The notes under the pieces: generated by a model
What the model saw: only the letters and a program-made list of their open reading frames with translations
Databases searched by the model: none
Told to the model about the DNA's origin: nothing
Source of the DNA: a bacterium
GTDB lineage: Bacteria > Sysuimicrobiota > Sysuimicrobiia > Sysuimicrobiales > Segetimicrobiaceae
Reading direction: 5' to 3'
Assembly (NCBI GenBank): GCA_035295165.1
Contig: DATGJN010000088.1
Span: 24,953-88,952, forward strand
DNA length: 64,000 bases
Translations under genes and position numbers: made by a program
Shown here: piece after piece, positions 27,067 to 35,640 of the stretch
How positions within the stretch are numbered: position 1 is the first letter of the stretch
Layout of the letters: every line of letters begins with the position of its first letter

Positions 27067-27759
27067 CTATGCGTCCCAGCCGAACTCGGCCAGCCGACCC
27101 TTGAGGCGGCGCCGCAGTCCCTCCGCGAGCGCGGGAACCTCAACGGCGCGCCGCAACCGCGCGCGCAGCTCCGCAGGGTCGTACGGGACGTCGACGAGCG
27201 TGAACAGCCCCGCGATGTCCGCAACCGAGACCCGGTGCGGATCGCGGACGACGACCTCGATCTCGTCTCCGGCGCCGACGTCGCCCTCGCGCGCCACCGC
27301 GCAGTAGAATCCGCTGCGGCCGCTCGCCAGAAACCGGTCAACGATGTCAGGGCGTCCCAGTCGGATCCCGAGTTTGTAACAGGGCATCCGCGGCTGCGTG
27401 ACGACCACCTCAGCGGACCCGATCCTGAAACGGTCCCCGATATACACGGCGTCCTCCATACAGCCGGTCACCGTCAAGTTCTCACCGAACGCACCCCACG
27501 GCAGTTCGGTCCCGGGGAGCTCACGGGTCCAAAACCGGTAGTGCTCGCTCGGATACGCGTACACCGCCTTGAACGGCCCCCCGTGGGCGCGCAGATCAGC
27601 TTGGCCGTCGCCTTCGAGGTGCAGCGTACGCATCGGCACACGGCTCGGCACCGGCTGCTTGAAGATGCCGGCGAGGACCGTGCGGCCGTCCACTTCGATC
27701 TCGGTCGGCATCCCCACGTTGAGCGACACGAGCTTCACGATCCAGAGGATTCTTCGCAT
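27067..27759 (-). CDS. MOSC domain protein, YiiM-like
   Basis: 230 residues. The MOSC fold (beta barrel that handles molybdenum cofactor sulfur) is seen in LEGDGQADLRAHGGPFKAVYAYPSEHY, in GAFGENLTVTG and in VVTQPRMPCYKLGIRLG, which carries the conserved cysteine. YiiM-type proteins reduce N-hydroxylated compounds with a molybdenum cofactor. The C-terminal three-helix region after residue 175 fits YiiM. Start uncertain: ATG 27759 has an AGGA ten bases upstream, GTG 27738 is nearer to family starts. It is a single gene with strong inverted repeat just beyond its 5' end. Confidence 0.85.
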   Translation of the reverse strand: MRRILWIVKLVSLNVGMPTEIEVDGRTVLAGIFKQPVPSRVPMRTLHLEGDGQADLRAHGGPFKAVYAYPSEHYRFWTRELPGTELPWGAFGENLTVTGCMEDAVYIGDRFRIGSAEVVVTQPRMPCYKLGIRLGRPDIVDRFLASGRSGFYCAVAREGDVGAGDEIEVVVRDPHRVSVADIAGLFTLVDVPYDPAELRARLRRAVEVPALAEGLRRRLKGRLAEFGWDA

Positions 27760-27812
27760 GCCAACGCGTTCCTGGCACACGCCCCCGCCCGGCCGCTCAA
27801 CGCCACCGTGCA

Positions 27813-27851
27813 ACGAGAAACGGTGCCCGGATCCGGGGCACCGTTTCTCGT
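27813..27851. terminator. Strong inverted repeat, likely terminator of the GlsB-like gene
   Basis: Two perfect 16-bp arms (first arm ACGAGAAACGGTGCCC) around a seven-base loop centred on GGATCC. It lies 33 bases after the stop of the leftward GlsB-like gene and before the MOSC gene. There is no T-run on either side, so it may end transcription only partly or protect a 3' end. Confidence 0.6.
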
Positions 27852-27883
27852 CAGAGGACGATTCCTGGCAGGCCGCGTGTTCG

Positions 27884-28147
27884 CTAGGCCGCGCTCCGTC
27901 GGCCCCCCACGGCGCGAATGATCAGCAGGAGGATGACGCCGCCGATGAACGCCACCACGATCGAGGTCAGATTGAGTCCGGTCACGCCTGGGTGTCCGAG
28001 GGACTGGAAGATCCAACCCCCAATCAACGCGCCCACCACACCGACGACCAGGTCCCCGATCACCCCACCGGGCCCTTCCCCGGGGATCACGTGTTTCGCC
28101 AACCACCCCGCAACGATACCGACGATGATCCACGCGAGAATGCTCAT
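27884..28147 (-). CDS. GlsB/YeaQ/YmgE family small membrane protein
   Basis: 87 residues with three hydrophobic segments. GWLAKHVIPGEGPGGVIGDLVVGVVGALIGGW and the IVVAFIGGVILLLII end are the standard pattern of the GlsB/YeaQ/YmgE (transglycosylase-associated) family, general-stress membrane proteins of unknown chemistry. Start ATG 28147, with GAGGGGGG upstream. It follows the DUF881 gene on the same strand by 49 bases. A perfect hairpin lies downstream. Confidence 0.92.
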   Translation of the reverse strand: MSILAWIIVGIVAGWLAKHVIPGEGPGGVIGDLVVGVVGALIGGWIFQSLGHPGVTGLNLTSIVVAFIGGVILLLIIRAVGGRRSAA

Positions 28148-28196
28148 GCCGTCGCCCCCCTCAGACGATGTCTGCACGCGGTGCACCGGCGTCAGG

Positions 28197-28784
28197 CTAT
28201 TGCGGCACCATGCCGGCGGTCGCCGCGGGAACGGCGACGTAGGATCGCGCCGTAACCTGGACGCCAAGGCCGCTGTCGCGCAGCCGGTCGAGAAACCCGC
28301 CGCGCGTCTGGAGCACGCCTTGGAGCAACCGCTGATCGCCCACCGCGGACACGCGGAACGGCGCCACCATGCGATGGCCGTCGACCACGACGGTCGGACC
28401 CGAGGAAATGATGGAGGTTTCGGCCGTGATCCGCACGCCGTTGACCGCAACCGCTCGAGCGCCGCCGTACCACAACATCATCTCCAACAAGAGCAGATCG
28501 CTGTCCTGCACCAGGGCCTCGCTTGGGTTCTCGGCGGGCGCAAGCGCGCGCGTCGAGTCGGACAGCGTGACCTCGATGCCCGGTCCGGACACCGGCGTCA
28601 GCCCCGCCAGCACCGCTATCCGAGCCGTCTCTTGATGAGCCCACAGGGCGGACGCCCCGGCGAACCCCGCGGCGACCCAGCCGGCCACCGCCAACACCAT
28701 CCACGCCGTCACGCCGGTTCGAATCCCTCTGAGCCATGACGGTAACGCCAGCCAACGCGTCCGCGAATGGACGTTCGTTGCCAT
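28197..28784 (-). CDS. DUF881 family membrane-anchored protein
   Basis: 195 residues. One membrane helix at about 25-45 (TAWMVLAVAGWVAAGFAGA) anchors the protein; the rest, starting with PVSGPGIEVTLSDS, is the DUF881 domain. LVQDSDLLLLEMMLWYGGARAVAVNGVRIT and GPTVVVDG are its core motifs. In Gram-positive bacteria such proteins sit in cell-division gene clusters; here it stands with a GlsB-like gene. The function is unproven. Start ATG 28784 was chosen over longer options because the extra N-terminus is not conserved in style. Confidence 0.85.
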   Translation of the reverse strand: MATNVHSRTRWLALPSWLRGIRTGVTAWMVLAVAGWVAAGFAGASALWAHQETARIAVLAGLTPVSGPGIEVTLSDSTRALAPAENPSEALVQDSDLLLLEMMLWYGGARAVAVNGVRITAETSIISSGPTVVVDGHRMVAPFRVSAVGDQRLLQGVLQTRGGFLDRLRDSGLGVQVTARSYVAVPAATAGMVPQ

Positions 28785-29068
28785 CCCATTCACACCCTTT
28801 CCGCACCCAGAGAACGTGGCTCGAACGTCGTCAATTCCCGAGCCCAACCGTCCCCCGTCGGGACCGGACGCCGTCGCGCCGCCGCGAATGATGAGCACAG
28901 CCGGGGATTGAAAAGAATGGACGCGGACGCCGCAGCCGTGCCATCCCATCAGGTTGCGCACGACGCCGATCACCAAGACCTTACCCAGGCGTCCCGCAAC
29001 GCAAACCACGGCGCCGGCGCGCGCCGGGCCGCAGGGACGACCTGCACGGGCACCGAAACAAGGCGCCC

Positions 29069-29752
29069 GTGTCGACCGTCGAGTGGATCACCTTCGATTG
29101 CTACGGGACCCTGATCGACTGGGAAGGCGGCGTCGCGGATGCCCTCGTTCCGCTGTTGCCGGTGCCGATGGAACGGCGCGCCCTCGCCGCCCGATACATC
29201 GCCGTCGAAGCCGAGGTCGAGCACGAGGCGTATCGTCCCTACCGAGAGGTGCTGACCGAAGCCAGCGCCAGGTTGATGCGGGCGCTCGGTCATCCCCTGC
29301 CGCCGGATCGGCGCCAGGTGCTGCCGGAGTCGCTGGCGCGATGGGCGCCGTTCCCCGAGGTGCCGGCAGCGCTTGAGGCCCTGCGGCGAGCCGGATACCG
29401 ACTCGCGATTCTGTCGAACGTCGATCGCGATCTCCTCGCGACGTCGACCGCGCGCCTGCGCGTGACGCCTGATGCGGTCATCACCGCCGAGGACTGCGGC
29501 AGCTACAAGCCGGCGCCGGGTCACTGGGAGCGCTTTCGTGCGGAGACCGGCGCCGCCGCGGCCCGAACGGTGCACGTCGGCGCGAGCCTGTACCACGACA
29601 TGGCCCCCGCGGCCGCGCTCGGATATCGCACCGTCTTCATCAACCGCCACGGCGAACCGACGCACGCGGTCCGTCCCACGCGCGAACTCCGCGACCTCTC
29701 CCGTCTCCCCGAGGTCATTGCGGCGCTGCCGGGAGCGGAGTCCGGAACGTAG
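29069..29752 (+). CDS. HAD-family hydrolase
   Basis: 227 residues. HAD motif I FDCYGTLIDW (residues 9-18), motif II LSNVD, motif III lysine in SYKPAPGHW, motif IV in HVGASLYHDMAPA. The order and cap insertion match haloacid dehalogenase type II-like or phosphoglycolate phosphatase-like enzymes. The FDCYGTLIDW form is typical of dehalogenase-type members, but dehalogenation is not proven; many act on phosphosugars. The start is GTG 29069. Upstream 280 bases have no gene. tRNA-Leu follows. Confidence 0.85.
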   Translation: MSTVEWITFDCYGTLIDWEGGVADALVPLLPVPMERRALAARYIAVEAEVEHEAYRPYREVLTEASARLMRALGHPLPPDRRQVLPESLARWAPFPEVPAALEALRRAGYRLAILSNVDRDLLATSTARLRVTPDAVITAEDCGSYKPAPGHWERFRAETGAAAARTVHVGASLYHDMAPAAALGYRTVFINRHGEPTHAVRPTRELRDLSRLPEVIAALPGAESGT

Positions 29753-29826
29753 CGCGTCGCGTCGAACCTGTCGCCTTGACACTCGATCGACGCCTCCAGT
29801 ATGCTGGTTTCGCCGGAAAGACGCAT

Positions 29827-29913
29827 GCCGAAGTGGCGGAATTGGCAGACGCGCTACGTTCAGGGCGTAGTGGGCGAGAGCCCGTGGGAGTTCGAGTCTC
29901 CCCTTCGGCACCA
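29827..29913 (+). tRNA. tRNA-Leu (anticodon CAG)
   Basis: 87 bases including an encoded 3' CCA. Acceptor arms GCCGAAG and CTTCGGC pair perfectly, with A as discriminator. The anticodon stem CTACG/CGTAG encloses TTCAGGG, so the anticodon is CAG at 29861-29863, reading CUG codons. A long variable arm (GGGCGAGAGCCCG-like) marks a class II tRNA, and TTCGAGT is the T loop. Confidence 0.95.
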
Positions 29914-29982
29914 TGTCATCCTCGGATACCGCATGGCACGCGCACCGGGGCGCCGGTTGGGCGCGTGCAGGAGGCCTCTGCG

Positions 29983-30363
29983 TTGCCGGGACACGTCGCC
30001 CCCGAGAACCTCGATACGATCGTCCTCGCCCATCTTCGCGGCTGCCCTGACGAACTGCGACGCTTCAGCAACCTGACCAAGCAGGCGCACCTCGACGGGC
30101 GCGGGGCGGTCGAGTTCTTCCTGTCGCGCCCCACAGACGCCCACTCCTTTCTGGCCACACTGTGCCGGATGGTTCGGGACGGTGAGGATATCGTCACGGT
30201 CGTCGAGGCGGCGGAGATCCTGAACGTCTCGCCCACCACCCTGCTCGACCCGGATCGCGCGGGTGTGCTCCCTGTGCCGCTCGTCGGCGAGGGTCGATAT
30301 CGAATCTGGCGCCGCGCGGACATGACCGCAGCGCGCGTACGACGCGACGGCCAGGGGGCGTAG
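29983..30363 (+). CDS. Small DNA-binding protein with excisionase-like domain
   Basis: 126 residues from TTG 29983, eight bases after CAGGAGG. The C-terminal half, VVEAAEILNVSPTTLLDPDRAGVLPVPLVGEGRYRIW, has the helix-turn-helix and wing spacing of MerR/excisionase-like proteins. The N-terminal half (LDTIVLAHLRGCPDELRRFSNL) is helical. It starts 70 bases after the tRNA-Leu, a place where integrating elements often sit, but no integrase is here. A role in transcription control or in a toxin-antitoxin pair are both possible. Confidence 0.6.
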   Translation: MPGHVAPENLDTIVLAHLRGCPDELRRFSNLTKQAHLDGRGAVEFFLSRPTDAHSFLATLCRMVRDGEDIVTVVEAAEILNVSPTTLLDPDRAGVLPVPLVGEGRYRIWRRADMTAARVRRDGQGA

Positions 30364-30370
30364 CGCGAGC

Positions 30371-30583
30371 GTGGCCCGGCTCGTCCTCTTGGTTCGCTGC
30401 AGCGCCTGCGGGCGCGAGTTCGACACAGGCATCCGGATGGCCACTCGGAACTTCACCAAGGCAACGTTCGCGGCAAACTACCACGCGTGTCCCCACTGCG
30501 GACAACGGGGAACATATCGGAAGGAGGATTACGTGACGCGCACGGACGCCGCGGCAAACACTCCGCCGCCCGCGCCGCGGTAG
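30371..30583 (+). CDS. Small zinc-ribbon protein
   Basis: 70 residues, GTG start. Two CxxC pairs, CSACG near residue 10 and CPHCG near residue 40, form a zinc ribbon; between them GIRMATRNFTKATFAANYHACP. A disordered Pro/Ala tail follows. The size and single ribbon suggest a regulatory or RNA/DNA-contact role, but no family name fits with certainty. It begins seven bases after the preceding gene, so the two are likely co-transcribed. Confidence 0.55.
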   Translation: MARLVLLVRCSACGREFDTGIRMATRNFTKATFAANYHACPHCGQRGTYRKEDYVTRTDAAANTPPPAPR

Positions 30584-30711
30584 TCGGCCCGGCAGCGCGC
30601 GGCTTGCCCCGGCGTTCCGCCGGGACGTATAATTAAGCCGTTACTGGCTACCCCCCGCTGGTCGACGTGCACGCGCGATGGCGTTGCAAACCCCGAGAGG
30701 AGGGACGATTC

Positions 30712-31317
30712 ATGGCGAAGTTCGAGGCCAAGAAGTTCCGCTCGTTTGAGGTCGAGCTGAACGGCATCAGCAAGAAAACGATGGAGGAGCACTACAAGCT
30801 TTATCAAGGGTACGTGGGCAAGTCGAACGAGATTCTCGACCGCCTCGCCGGCGGCGGGGTGGATCTCTCGAAGGCCAACCCCACATACTCGGAGCTCCGC
30901 GAGTTGAAGGTGGAGCTGTCCCGCGCTCTCGGGGGCGTGAAGAATCACGAGCTTTACTTCGAACACCTCGGCGGCAAGGGCGGCAAACCGTCTGGCAAGC
31001 TGTTGGGTCTGATCGAGAAGGCGTACGGGTCCTTCGACGCGTGGAAGGCCGACATGAAGGCGACCGCCATCGCCGCGCGCGGGTGGGCGTGGACCGCGTA
31101 CGACTTCGATACGAGCCAGGTCTTCAACTTCATCGGCGACGAGCAGAATACGTACCCGGTCTGGAACTGCGGGCTGCTCGTGGCGCTCGACTGCTTCGAG
31201 CACGCCTACTTCATCGATTACGGCACGGGCAAAGCCTCGTACATCGACAAGTTTTTCGACAACCTGGACTGGGACGTCGTCGCCAAGCGCGCGGAGATGT
31301 TCGGTATCCTCAAGTAG
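30712..31317 (+). CDS. Superoxide dismutase, Fe/Mn family
   Basis: 201 residues. Metal ligands are predicted as His27 (EEHYKLYQGYV), His79 (VKNHELYFEHL), Asp160 and His164 (ALDCFEHAYFIDY). The gateway Tyr34 is present, while the second His of the usual HHxxHH stretch is replaced by Leu/Tyr, as in a divergent subgroup. It converts superoxide to hydrogen peroxide and oxygen. Fe or Mn preference cannot be read with certainty. AGGAGGG lies before ATG 30712. A strong hairpin at 31338 follows the stop. Confidence 0.92.
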   Translation: MAKFEAKKFRSFEVELNGISKKTMEEHYKLYQGYVGKSNEILDRLAGGGVDLSKANPTYSELRELKVELSRALGGVKNHELYFEHLGGKGGKPSGKLLGLIEKAYGSFDAWKADMKATAIAARGWAWTAYDFDTSQVFNFIGDEQNTYPVWNCGLLVALDCFEHAYFIDYGTGKASYIDKFFDNLDWDVVAKRAEMFGILK

Positions 31318-31337
31318 TCCGGTCGCGACCGGACCGT

Positions 31338-31373
31338 GCGCGGACCCGGGGACGTACGCCCCCGGGTCCGCGC
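31338..31373. terminator. GC-rich hairpin after the superoxide dismutase gene
   Basis: Two perfect 14-bp arms, GCGCGGACCCGGGG and its complement, around an eight-base loop, 20 bases after the stop. No T-run follows, so termination would depend on other factors. A smaller palindrome TCCGGTCGCGACCGGA lies just before it. Confidence 0.6.
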
Positions 31374-31433
31374 CGCGTCTGGGGATGCGCACGAGGAGGA
31401 GGTTTCCACCGTGCACCGAAGCGGAGCGTCGCG

Positions 31434-31676
31434 ATGGAGATGCCGTTCACGAAGATCTGCCCAGAATGCCAGGAAGAGATGGAACTCATCACGGCCGACG
31501 AGATCGGCGAGGTCCTCGTGTATGAGTGCCCCGAGTGTGGCTATCAGGAGGAAACCCGCGTCGAGCGCGAGGACGGCGACGAGCTCGACGGCACTCAACC
31601 GGCGGACGTGCTCGAGTTCCTAGACGACACCGACGACGACGCGGACGAACTGCCCGACCCCGACGAAGCCGAGTAA
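31434..31676 (+). CDS. Acidic zinc-ribbon protein
   Basis: 80 residues. CPECQEEM and CPECGYQE give a four-cysteine zinc ribbon (residues 9-37); from residue 45 to the end the protein is almost only Asp/Glu. GGAG stands nine bases before ATG 31434. The acidic tail codons overlap the 3' end of the amidohydrolase gene on the other strand (82 bases), where they read as a Ser-rich tail. Function unknown; small acidic ribbon proteins can be transcription-machinery or nucleic-acid mimics. Confidence 0.65.
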   Translation: MEMPFTKICPECQEEMELITADEIGEVLVYECPECGYQEETRVEREDGDELDGTQPADVLEFLDDTDDDADELPDPDEAE

Positions 31677-33262
31677 CGAACCGCTCCGCCAACCACCGTC
31701 ATCTCCACCTGAGTCTCCGGCAGTTCGTCGGGGGTGCCCGCGAGCGGATCGCGGGACAGGGCGACGAAGTCGGCGAGGTACCCCGGCAGGAGCTTCCCCT
31801 TGATGCGCTCCTCGCCGGCGGCATAGGCCGGCCCCTCCGTGTACGCCGCGATCGCTTCTTCGATGGTCAGACGCTCCTCGGGATACCACGCCGGCCGGGC
31901 CGGCTCGTCGCGCCGCTTGCGCGTCGCCACGGCATAGATCCCCGCGAATACGTCCGGCGTTTCGACCGGCGCGTCCGATCCGAACGTCAGGTGCGTCCCG
32001 CACCGCAGGAGCGAGCGGAACGCGTAGGCGTACCGGCTCCGCGCCCCCCAGTAGCGGTCGCCGATGTCACGGTCCTGGGTACAGTGGATCGGCTGCATCG
32101 ACGCCACGACGCCGAGCGCCGCCAGGCGCGGCAGATCGTCGGGGTGGAGCAACTGCACATGCTCGATGCGGTGCCGCAACCCCCAGCGCGCCGAGTCGGC
32201 GCGCGCGGCCTCGATCGCGTCGAGCACGCACCGGTTGGCGCGGTCGCCGATCGCGTGCACGACCGCGGCGATCCCGTGCGCGGCGGCGGTACCGACAAGC
32301 GTCCGGAGCTGGTCTGCGGTACGCACCACGACGCCGCGGTTCCCCGGCTGGCTCTCATACGGTTCGAGCATGCTCGCGGTCTGCGAGCCGAGCGCCCCGT
32401 CGGAGAAGATCTTGACGCCGCCCAGGCGGAGCGTGGCGTCGCCGAAGCCGCTCCGCAGCCCCACTTTGATCGCCGCCTCGAGCGATTCCTCCGGAATCAT
32501 CATGCACACGCGCACGCCGAGCGCGCCCCGCGCGCGCAAACGCTGGCACGCCGCGAGGACGTCGCCCCCCTCCACCACGTGCACGCTTGCGACGCCGGCC
32601 CGATGCAGCACCTCCGACGCGTCCCGGATCGCCTCCTCGACCGCCTCAGGAGACGGGCGCCCGGCGAGCGCAAGCAGCGGATGGGTCGCCCGCTCCGCCA
32701 GCAACCCCGAGGGCTCGCCGGTTTCGGCGTCGCGCACGATCGTGCCGCCCTCGGGATCCGGGGTGTCGCGCGTGATCCCGGCAAGCGCAAGCGCCGCAGA
32801 GTTGACCCAGGCGGTGTGGCCGTCTTTGCTGCGCAGCGCGACGGGACGCGCGCCGGTCACCGGGTCGAGGTCGTCGCGCCGCGGGAACCGACCCTCCGGC
32901 CAGAGGTTCTTGTCCCAGCCGCCGCCCAGGATCCACTGCCCGGGGCGGGCGTCGTTCGCCGCGGCCGCGACGCGGGCGACCGCCTCCCGGAGCGAGCGGC
33001 ACGACCGGAGATCGACGTGCCGGAGCGACAGGCCGAACCCCGCGATGTGGATGTGGCTGTCGGTGAACGCGGGCAGCACCGTGCGGCCATCGAGCGGGAT
33101 CCTGGCGAAATGTGGGAACCTGGCGCGGAGATCCTGCACCTCCCCGACCGCGGCGACCCGCTCGCCCTCGACCGCGAGCGCCGCGGCGTCGGGTCCGCCC
33201 GCAACGGTGGTATAGATCCGACCGCCTTCGAACAGCACGCCAGCCGTCTCGCGCTCCGTCAC
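31595..33262 (-). CDS. Amidohydrolase family protein (YtcJ-like)
   Basis: 555 residues. Amidohydrolase barrel of the PF07969 type: first metal motif DSHIHIAGFG, LGGGWDKNLWP, a VHAIGDRANR histidine, then HRIEHVQLLHPDDL and FGSDAPVETP with the last ligand Asp. YtcJ-like enzymes hydrolyse amides or cyclic amidines; most are uncharacterised. Start GTG 33262 forms GTGA with the ribH stop, so it is co-transcribed with the riboflavin genes. A Ser-rich C-terminal tail is encoded opposite the acidic tail of the convergent zinc-ribbon gene. No known step in riboflavin synthesis needs it. Confidence 0.85.
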   Translation of the reverse strand: MTERETAGVLFEGGRIYTTVAGGPDAAALAVEGERVAAVGEVQDLRARFPHFARIPLDGRTVLPAFTDSHIHIAGFGLSLRHVDLRSCRSLREAVARVAAAANDARPGQWILGGGWDKNLWPEGRFPRRDDLDPVTGARPVALRSKDGHTAWVNSAALALAGITRDTPDPEGGTIVRDAETGEPSGLLAERATHPLLALAGRPSPEAVEEAIRDASEVLHRAGVASVHVVEGGDVLAACQRLRARGALGVRVCMMIPEESLEAAIKVGLRSGFGDATLRLGGVKIFSDGALGSQTASMLEPYESQPGNRGVVVRTADQLRTLVGTAAAHGIAAVVHAIGDRANRCVLDAIEAARADSARWGLRHRIEHVQLLHPDDLPRLAALGVVASMQPIHCTQDRDIGDRYWGARSRYAYAFRSLLRCGTHLTFGSDAPVETPDVFAGIYAVATRKRRDEPARPAWYPEERLTIEEAIAAYTEGPAYAAGEERIKGKLLPGYLADFVALSRDPLAGTPDELPETQVEMTVVGGAVRYSASSGSGSSSASSSVSSRNSSTSAG

Positions 33263-33783
33263 CTCAGACCCGCCTCCCCGGCGCGGCCGCCGCCGTCCGG
33301 ACCGTGCGGCCGCAGGCCCCGCAGCGTGTTCACCAACTCCACCGCGGCGAGCGCCGCGTCCTCGCCCTTGTTCCCGTGGGCGCCGCCGCTCCGATCCTCG
33401 GCCTGCGCGAGCGTCTCCGTCGTCAACACCCCGAGCGTGACCGGGAGGCGCCCGTCCAACGCGACCCGGTTGAGGCCGACCGCTGCGCCGAGGGCCACGT
33501 AGCGATCGTGTGTCGTCTCGCCCCGGATGACGCACCCGAGACACACCACCGCGTCGTACCGTCCTGACTGCGCCAGCGCCTGGGCGACCACCGGCAGGTC
33601 AAACGCACCGGGCGCCCAGGCCACGTCGACCGCGTCATCGGCGACGCCGCAGCGCCGGAGCGCGTCGCGGGCGCCGGTGAGGAGGCGGCGCGTGACGTGC
33701 TCATTGAACCGGCTGACGGCGATGCCGACGCGCAACCCGCTGCCGTCGTACCGCCCCCGCTCCGGCATCGTGGCGTCCGTCAC
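33259..33783 (-). CDS. ribH: 6,7-dimethyl-8-ribityllumazine synthase
   Basis: 174 residues from GTG 33783 (GTGA overlap with ribBA) or 169 from ATG 33768. Lumazine synthase landmarks: VSRFNEHVTRRLLTGA, WAPGAFDLPV, CLGCVIRGETTHDRY (phosphate site and His), and LGVLTTETLAQAEDRSG. It joins 3,4-dihydroxybutanone phosphate and the pyrimidine to form lumazine, the riboflavin precursor. Position after ribBA repeats the Bacillus order. The last 20 residues are Gly/Arg-rich and extra to the family. Confidence 0.95.
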   Translation of the reverse strand: MTDATMPERGRYDGSGLRVGIAVSRFNEHVTRRLLTGARDALRRCGVADDAVDVAWAPGAFDLPVVAQALAQSGRYDAVVCLGCVIRGETTHDRYVALGAAVGLNRVALDGRLPVTLGVLTTETLAQAEDRSGGAHGNKGEDAALAAVELVNTLRGLRPHGPDGGGRAGEAGLR

Positions 33784-35006
33784 TCCAGGTGCAACAGGTG
33801 GCCGAGCTTGTGCCGTTTCGTCGCCAGGTACCGGTAGTTCTCCGGGTTCGGCGGGGTCTCGATGGCCACGCGCTCGACGACCTCGATCCCGTACCCCTCC
33901 AGCCCGACGCGCTTCGCCGGATTGTTGGTCAACAGCCGGATGCGGCGGAGCCCGAGGTCGGCGAGGATCTGGGCGCCGACGCCGTAGTCGCGTGGATCGG
34001 GCGCGAACCCGAGCAGTTCGTTCGCCTCGACGGTGTCTTTGCCGGCGTCCTGCAGGGCGTAGGCGCGGATCTTGTTGGTGAGGCCGATGCCGCGTCCCTC
34101 TTGCCGGATGTAGACGAGCACCCCCCGTCCCTCCCGGTTGATCCGCTCGAGCGCGATCCGCAGCTGATCGCCGCAGTCGCACCGGAGCGACCCGAACACC
34201 TCACCGGTCAGGCACTCCGAGTGCATGCGCACCAGCACGGGGGACTCCCCGCTGAGATCCCCTCGCGTCACGGCGAGATGGCTCGCACCGTCGAGGGTGT
34301 TCTCGTACACGACGGCCGCGAACTCGCCGAACTTTGTGGGCAGACGTGTGGTGCCCTCGCGCCGGACGAACCGGTCGCGGAGCAGCCGGTACCGAATGAG
34401 GTCCCGCACCGAGATCAGCGGCAGCCCGTGCCGGGCCGCGAGCTCAACGAGCTCGGGCAACCGCGCCATCGTGCCGTCGTCGCTCATAATCTCGCACAAC
34501 ACGCCGGCGGGTTGGAGCCCCGCAAGCGTCGCGAGGTCCACCGCCGCCTCGGTGTGCCCGGCGCGCCGCAGCACCCCGCCCGGGGTCGCCCGCAGCGGGA
34601 AGACGTGCCCGGGACGCGAGAGGTCTTCGGGCCGCGTCGCGGGATCCACGAGCGCACGGACCGTCGCCGCGCGATCGTGGGCGGAAATCCCGGTGGTGAT
34701 CTTGTCGCGCGCGCCCACCGACACGGTGAACGCGGTGCCTTGGTGGGAGGTGTTGCGGGACACCATCTGCGGCAGGTCGAGGGCTTCCAACCGCTGCGCG
34801 CTCAGCGGCACGGTGACGAGCCCGCGGCCGTGCTTGAGCATGAAGTTGATCGCCTCGGGGGTCACCCGCTCGGCGGCAATCAGCAGATCGCCCTCGTTCT
34901 CCCGCTCCTCGTCGTCCACCACGATCACGGTGCCGCCCTCGCGGACCCGCGCGATCGCCTCGTCGACGGTCGCAAACACGCTGGCGGTCTGTGGGTGCCC
35001 GGCCAT
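33780..35006 (-). CDS. ribBA: Bifunctional 3,4-dihydroxy-2-butanone-4-phosphate synthase/GTP cyclohydrolase II
   Basis: 408 residues. N-terminal RibB domain: VVDDEERENEGDLLIAA with the acidic metal site, SAHDRAATVRAL and RAGHTEAAVDLA. C-terminal RibA domain: SECLTGEVFGSLRCDCGDQL gives the three zinc cysteines, followed by RQEGRGIGLTNKI. The two halves provide both precursors of riboflavin from ribulose 5-phosphate and GTP. ATG 35006 overlaps the ribE stop by one base (TAATG). It lies in the ribD-ribE-ribBA-ribH operon. Confidence 0.96.
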   Translation of the reverse strand: MAGHPQTASVFATVDEAIARVREGGTVIVVDDEERENEGDLLIAAERVTPEAINFMLKHGRGLVTVPLSAQRLEALDLPQMVSRNTSHQGTAFTVSVGARDKITTGISAHDRAATVRALVDPATRPEDLSRPGHVFPLRATPGGVLRRAGHTEAAVDLATLAGLQPAGVLCEIMSDDGTMARLPELVELAARHGLPLISVRDLIRYRLLRDRFVRREGTTRLPTKFGEFAAVVYENTLDGASHLAVTRGDLSGESPVLVRMHSECLTGEVFGSLRCDCGDQLRIALERINREGRGVLVYIRQEGRGIGLTNKIRAYALQDAGKDTVEANELLGFAPDPRDYGVGAQILADLGLRRIRLLTNNPAKRVGLEGYGIEVVERVAIETPPNPENYRYLATKRHKLGHLLHLE

Positions 35007-35638
35007 TACGCACCACGCTCCTCGGAGGACGTGCCTTCGCGGACCCCGGTGTACGCGCCGACGAGCCGTTCGACGTACTTGGCCAGGACGTCCACCTCGA
35101 GGTTCACGTACGCGTCCGTCCGTAGCTGCCCCAACGTCGTGACCGCGCAGGTGTGGGGGATCAACGACACGCCGAAGCGCCCCGCGCCCGTCGACGCGAC
35201 GGTCAGGCTCACGCCGTCCACCGTGATCGACCCCTTTTCCACGACATACCGGGCAAGCGCGTCGGGGACGGCGATCTCGACCCACCACCCCTGCCCTTCC
35301 TGCCGGCGCTCGAGCACACGGCCGATGCCGTCGACGTGTCCCTGCACGAGGTGCCCGCCGAGCCGGTCGCCGACGGCGAGCGGCCGTTCCAGGTTGACGC
35401 GGACGCCGGACCGCAGCTGTCCGAGCGTCGTCCGGCGCAGCGTCTCCGCGCCGAGGTCCGCCTCGAACAGCGGACCGCCGGTGCGCGTGATGGTCACGCA
35501 GACGCCGTTGACGGCGATGCTGTCGCCGACGCGCGCACCGTCGAGAAAGGCGCCCGCCTCCACCACGAGCCGCGCGGCGCCGTCGCTCGGGACGACCGCC
35601 CGGACGATGCCCGCCGTCTCGACGATCCCGGTGAACAT
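35006..35638 (-). CDS. ribE: Riboflavin synthase, alpha subunit type
   Basis: 210 residues with the two lumazine-binding repeats: MFTGIVETAG opens the first, GHLVQGHVDGIG marks the second. SIAVNGVCVT and SITVDGVSLTV are the paired repeat cores. It dismutates two lumazines to riboflavin and a pyrimidine. ATG 35638 follows the ribD stop by two bases. Length and motifs are normal. Confidence 0.95.
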   Translation of the reverse strand: MFTGIVETAGIVRAVVPSDGAARLVVEAGAFLDGARVGDSIAVNGVCVTITRTGGPLFEADLGAETLRRTTLGQLRSGVRVNLERPLAVGDRLGGHLVQGHVDGIGRVLERRQEGQGWWVEIAVPDALARYVVEKGSITVDGVSLTVASTGAGRFGVSLIPHTCAVTTLGQLRTDAYVNLEVDVLAKYVERLVGAYTGVREGTSSEERGA

Positions 35639-35640
35639 GC

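Noticed and set aside
27813..27851. Classical rho-independent terminator
   Set aside because: The hairpin is perfect but without a T-run, so it is listed only as a likely terminator.
30529..31416. Leftward ORF of 295 codons over the superoxide dismutase gene
   Set aside because: Antisense of a clear SOD; no domain in the reverse frame.
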